DNA of 64,000 nt from RPQJ01 sp963732375 (GTDB taxonomy: Bacteria > Pseudomonadota > Gammaproteobacteria > Steroidobacterales > Steroidobacteraceae): assembly GCA_963732375.1 (NCBI GenBank), contig CAVSZE010000012.1, forward strand, positions 62,001 to 126,000, in the 5' to 3' direction. Position numbers and translations under genes: made by a program. Shown here in pieces: positions 62,255 through 64,000 of this stretch. Numbering within the stretch: the first letter of the stretch is position 1; the number at the start of each line of letters is the position of its first letter. The notes under the pieces were generated by a model. It did no database searches. It had not been told where the DNA came from and saw only the letters and a list, made by a program, of their open reading frames with translations.

Positions 62255-62974
62255 ATGCGCCTGCTTGCCCTCGACACGTCCACCGAAGCCTGCTCCGCGG
62301 CGCTGATGCTCGACGATGTGATCCGCCTGCGCTTCGAGCTTACCGAGCGCAGCCACGCGGAGCTGATCCTGCCGATGATCGACTCACTGCTCGCGGAGGC
62401 AGGCGTCGCGCTCACGAGCCTTGACGGCCTCGCGTTTGGGCGGGGTCCCGGCGGCTTCACGGGCCTGCGGATCGCGGCCGGCGTCGCGCAGGGTCTCGCG
62501 TTCGGTGCCGGCCTGCCCGTGGCCCCGGTCTCCAGCCTCGCGGCAGTGGCCGAGCAGGTCGAGGCGGGCAAGGGCCAGCGAATACTGGTGTGCAACGACG
62601 CACGCATGGGCGAACTCTACTGGGCCGTGTTCGAGCGGCGAGGCGATGGCGGCATCGCGGGGCCCGGGGAGGTCGGTATCCAGCCGATGGGCGCAGAGCT
62701 CGTCACGTCGCCTGAGCGCGTGGCATTCGGCGTCGCCCAATTGCAGCATGCGGCGGGCAACGGGATCGACAGGCACCCGGGACTGCGCGCAAGACTCGAG
62801 ACGGCCGGAATTCGTCTGCACGACGACCTGTATCCCAGGGCGGACGCGATCGCCCGGCTCGGCGCCGTCGAGCTTGCGGCAGGCCGCGGCGTGGACGCTG
62901 CGCTCGCGTTACCGATTTATGTCCGCGACGATGTCGCGCGGCCGTCAGCGAGGACCGTAACCGTAGTGTCATAA
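62255..62974 (+). CDS. tsaB: tRNA threonylcarbamoyladenosine biosynthesis protein TsaB
   Basis: 239 residues of the ASKHA fold. 'LLALDTSTEACSAALML', 'ERSHAELILPMIDSLLAEAG', 'AFGRGPGGFTGLRIAAGVAQ' and 'VCNDARMGELYWAVFER' are the standard TsaB signature. TsaB forms the complex with TsaD and TsaE that makes the t6A modification of ANN-decoding tRNAs and is usually essential. The gene is intact. Position between yoaA and phoB is unremarkable; the nine-base gap to yoaA suggests one transcript. Confidence 0.97.
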   Translation: MRLLALDTSTEACSAALMLDDVIRLRFELTERSHAELILPMIDSLLAEAGVALTSLDGLAFGRGPGGFTGLRIAAGVAQGLAFGAGLPVAPVSSLAAVAEQVEAGKGQRILVCNDARMGELYWAVFERRGDGGIAGPGEVGIQPMGAELVTSPERVAFGVAQLQHAAGNGIDRHPGLRARLETAGIRLHDDLYPRADAIARLGAVELAAGRGVDAALALPIYVRDDVARPSARTVTVVS

Positions 62975-63020
62975 TCGTCGCGCCTAATCCGGGCGTTATC
63001 CCAACGGCATTCGAGGCGAG

Positions 63021-63716
63021 ATGACGGGCAGGCAGATCCTGGTGGTCGAGGACGAGAAGCCCATCCGGGACATGATCGCCTTTGGCCTGCGTCGGGCCGG
63101 CTTCGAGGTGCTCGAGGCGGAAGACGCGTCTTCGGCCCGGGGCGCGATCGCGGATCGCCGCCCGGACCTGCTGCTGGTGGACTGGATGTTGCCCGACCAG
63201 AGCGGTCTCGACCTTACGCGTGCCATCCGGCGTAACAAGGAAACCGAGGACTTGCCGGTCATCATGCTGACCGCGCGTGCCGCCGAGCAGGACAAGGTGT
63301 CGGGGCTCGAGGTCGGTGCCGACGATTACCTGACCAAGCCTTTCAGCACCCGTGAGCTCGTGGCACGCATACACGCGGTGCTGCGACGTGCGGTGCCGGG
63401 CGGAGAGGCGGGCACGATCGAGTCGGGCGGCCTGGCGATGGACACACTGAGCCACCGCGTGACCGCGAATGGCGAGGCTGTGACGCTCGGCCCGACCGAG
63501 TACAAGCTGCTCAAGTTCTTCATGGAGCATCCCGAACGCGTGTACACGCGCGGCCAGCTGCTGGACCGGATCTGGGGCGGCGCCGTGTATATCGAGGAGC
63601 GCACCGTGGACGTGCACGTGCGCCGCCTGCGCAAGGCGCTCGAGCCCTCCGGCCTCGATTCGCTGGTCCAGACCGTGCGCGGATCGGGCTATCGATTTTC
63701 GGCGCGACCGGAGTAG
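63021..63716 (+). CDS. phoB: Phosphate regulon response regulator PhoB
   Basis: 231 residues. Receiver with 'ILVVEDEKPIRDMIAFGL' (acidic pair), 'LLLVDWMLPDQSGLDL' (phospho-Asp) and 'YLTKPFSTRELVARI' (Lys). The winged helix has 'LGPTEYKLLKFFMEHPERVY' and 'RTVDVHVRRLRKALEPSG', with 'VQTVRGSGYRFS' at the end, as in PhoB. It activates phosphate-starvation genes when phosphorylated by PhoR, whose gene follows after 18 bases. The 46-base gap to tsaB contains a partial Pho-box-like half site (TGTCATAAT). Confidence 0.95.
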   Translation: MTGRQILVVEDEKPIRDMIAFGLRRAGFEVLEAEDASSARGAIADRRPDLLLVDWMLPDQSGLDLTRAIRRNKETEDLPVIMLTARAAEQDKVSGLEVGADDYLTKPFSTRELVARIHAVLRRAVPGGEAGTIESGGLAMDTLSHRVTANGEAVTLGPTEYKLLKFFMEHPERVYTRGQLLDRIWGGAVYIEERTVDVHVRRLRKALEPSGLDSLVQTVRGSGYRFSARPE

Positions 63717-63734
63717 CGCCTCGCGAGGCGCATC

Positions 63735-64000
63735 GTGTTACGCCCCGCAATTCGGCACGTCGTCGGCATCATTGCTGTACTGCTGGTCGCGGCTGGCGTC
63801 GGCTCGCTGGCCGGTAACGCCGCGGTATTCCTCGCGCTCGCGCTTGCAGCGTTGCTTGCCTTCGAAGTTCGCAACCTGCTGCGATTCGAGCGCTGGCTGC
63901 GTCGAAAGGACATCGAGTCGCCACCGGACATCACCGGGCTGTGGGGCGAGGTGGTCGCCACGACCAGTCGCCTGCATCGACGCAAGCTTTTTCACGAGCA
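63735..64000 (+). CDS. phoR: Phosphate regulon sensor kinase PhoR (N-terminus only)
   Basis: The first 88 codons from a GTG at 63735; the gene runs off the right edge. Two hydrophobic segments ('VVGIIAVLLVAAGVGSLA', 'AVFLALALAALLAFEV') are followed by 'RNLLRFERWLRRKDIESPPD' and 'GLWGEVVATTSRLHRRK', the DUF3329-type N-terminal signature of PhoR. PAS, HisKA and HATPase domains must lie outside the window. Confidence 0.9.
   Translation, partial: MLRPAIRHVVGIIAVLLVAAGVGSLAGNAAVFLALALAALLAFEVRNLLRFERWLRRKDIESPPDITGLWGEVVATTSRLHRRKLFHE

Noticed and set aside
62965..62985. Possible Pho box before phoB (GTGTCATAATCGTCG)
   Set aside because: Only one half site resembles the consensus; the second repeat is poor, so no site is called.
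1..64000. tRNA or rRNA genes
   Set aside because: No T-arm/anticodon-arm combination or rRNA signature was recognised on either strand.

Overview
The window is GC-rich bacterial DNA. A glrK-qseG-glrR type operon, srkA, typA, purU, dusA, yoaA, tsaB, phoB-phoR, GTP-type PEP carboxykinase, a phasin and an exosortase-A (XrtA/PEP-CTERM) exopolysaccharide locus together suggest an environmental Gammaproteobacterium; the exact lineage cannot be read from the sequence.

Bases 1-30.7 kb are the distal part of an XrtA-type exopolysaccharide (EPS) cluster. It has an outer-membrane barrel of the PEP-CTERM-associated family, three polysaccharide deacetylases, five glycosyltransferases, a Wzx-like flippase, an O-antigen-ligase/Wzy-like membrane protein, a DegT-type aminotransferase, a FemAB protein, a GNAT protein, two ATP-grasp ligases, two asparagine-synthetase-like proteins without an N-terminal Cys (plus a decayed full-length copy beside one of them), and five separate sulfotransferases. 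The inferred product is a sulfated, partly de-N-acetylated polymer that may carry amide-linked groups. Much of the middle (about 11.4-20.5 kb) is visibly more AT-rich than its flanks, as expected for a variable EPS core. The exosortase itself is not in the window.

Bases 30.8-38 kb hold a matrix-protein region. Three PEP-CTERM proteins each have a sigma-54-type -24/-12 element about 50-80 bases upstream. They are interleaved with three secreted FN3-domain proteins, two of which lie behind GEMM-I (cyclic di-GMP) riboswitch-like leaders. Together with a PAS/GAF/GGDEF/EAL protein at 50.4-53.9 kb, this suggests that matrix proteins are governed by RpoN and c-di-GMP in parallel.

Bases 38-64 kb are mostly housekeeping genes. 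From 33.8 to 57.1 kb this DNA is peppered with one palindromic repeat family (core GGGGACATTCTCCTTTTT, alone or paired with its reverse complement). The repeats sit at the 3' ends of genes, often overlapping the stop codon, and flank a RAYT-type transposase (48525-49217), which is the likely driver. None was seen in the EPS block or right of 57.1 kb.

Nine otherwise intact genes, including the usually conserved typA and yoaA, are split by what looks like one single-base indel each, several at short homopolymers. Most are probably sequence errors; they are annotated here as whole genes with the indel noted.
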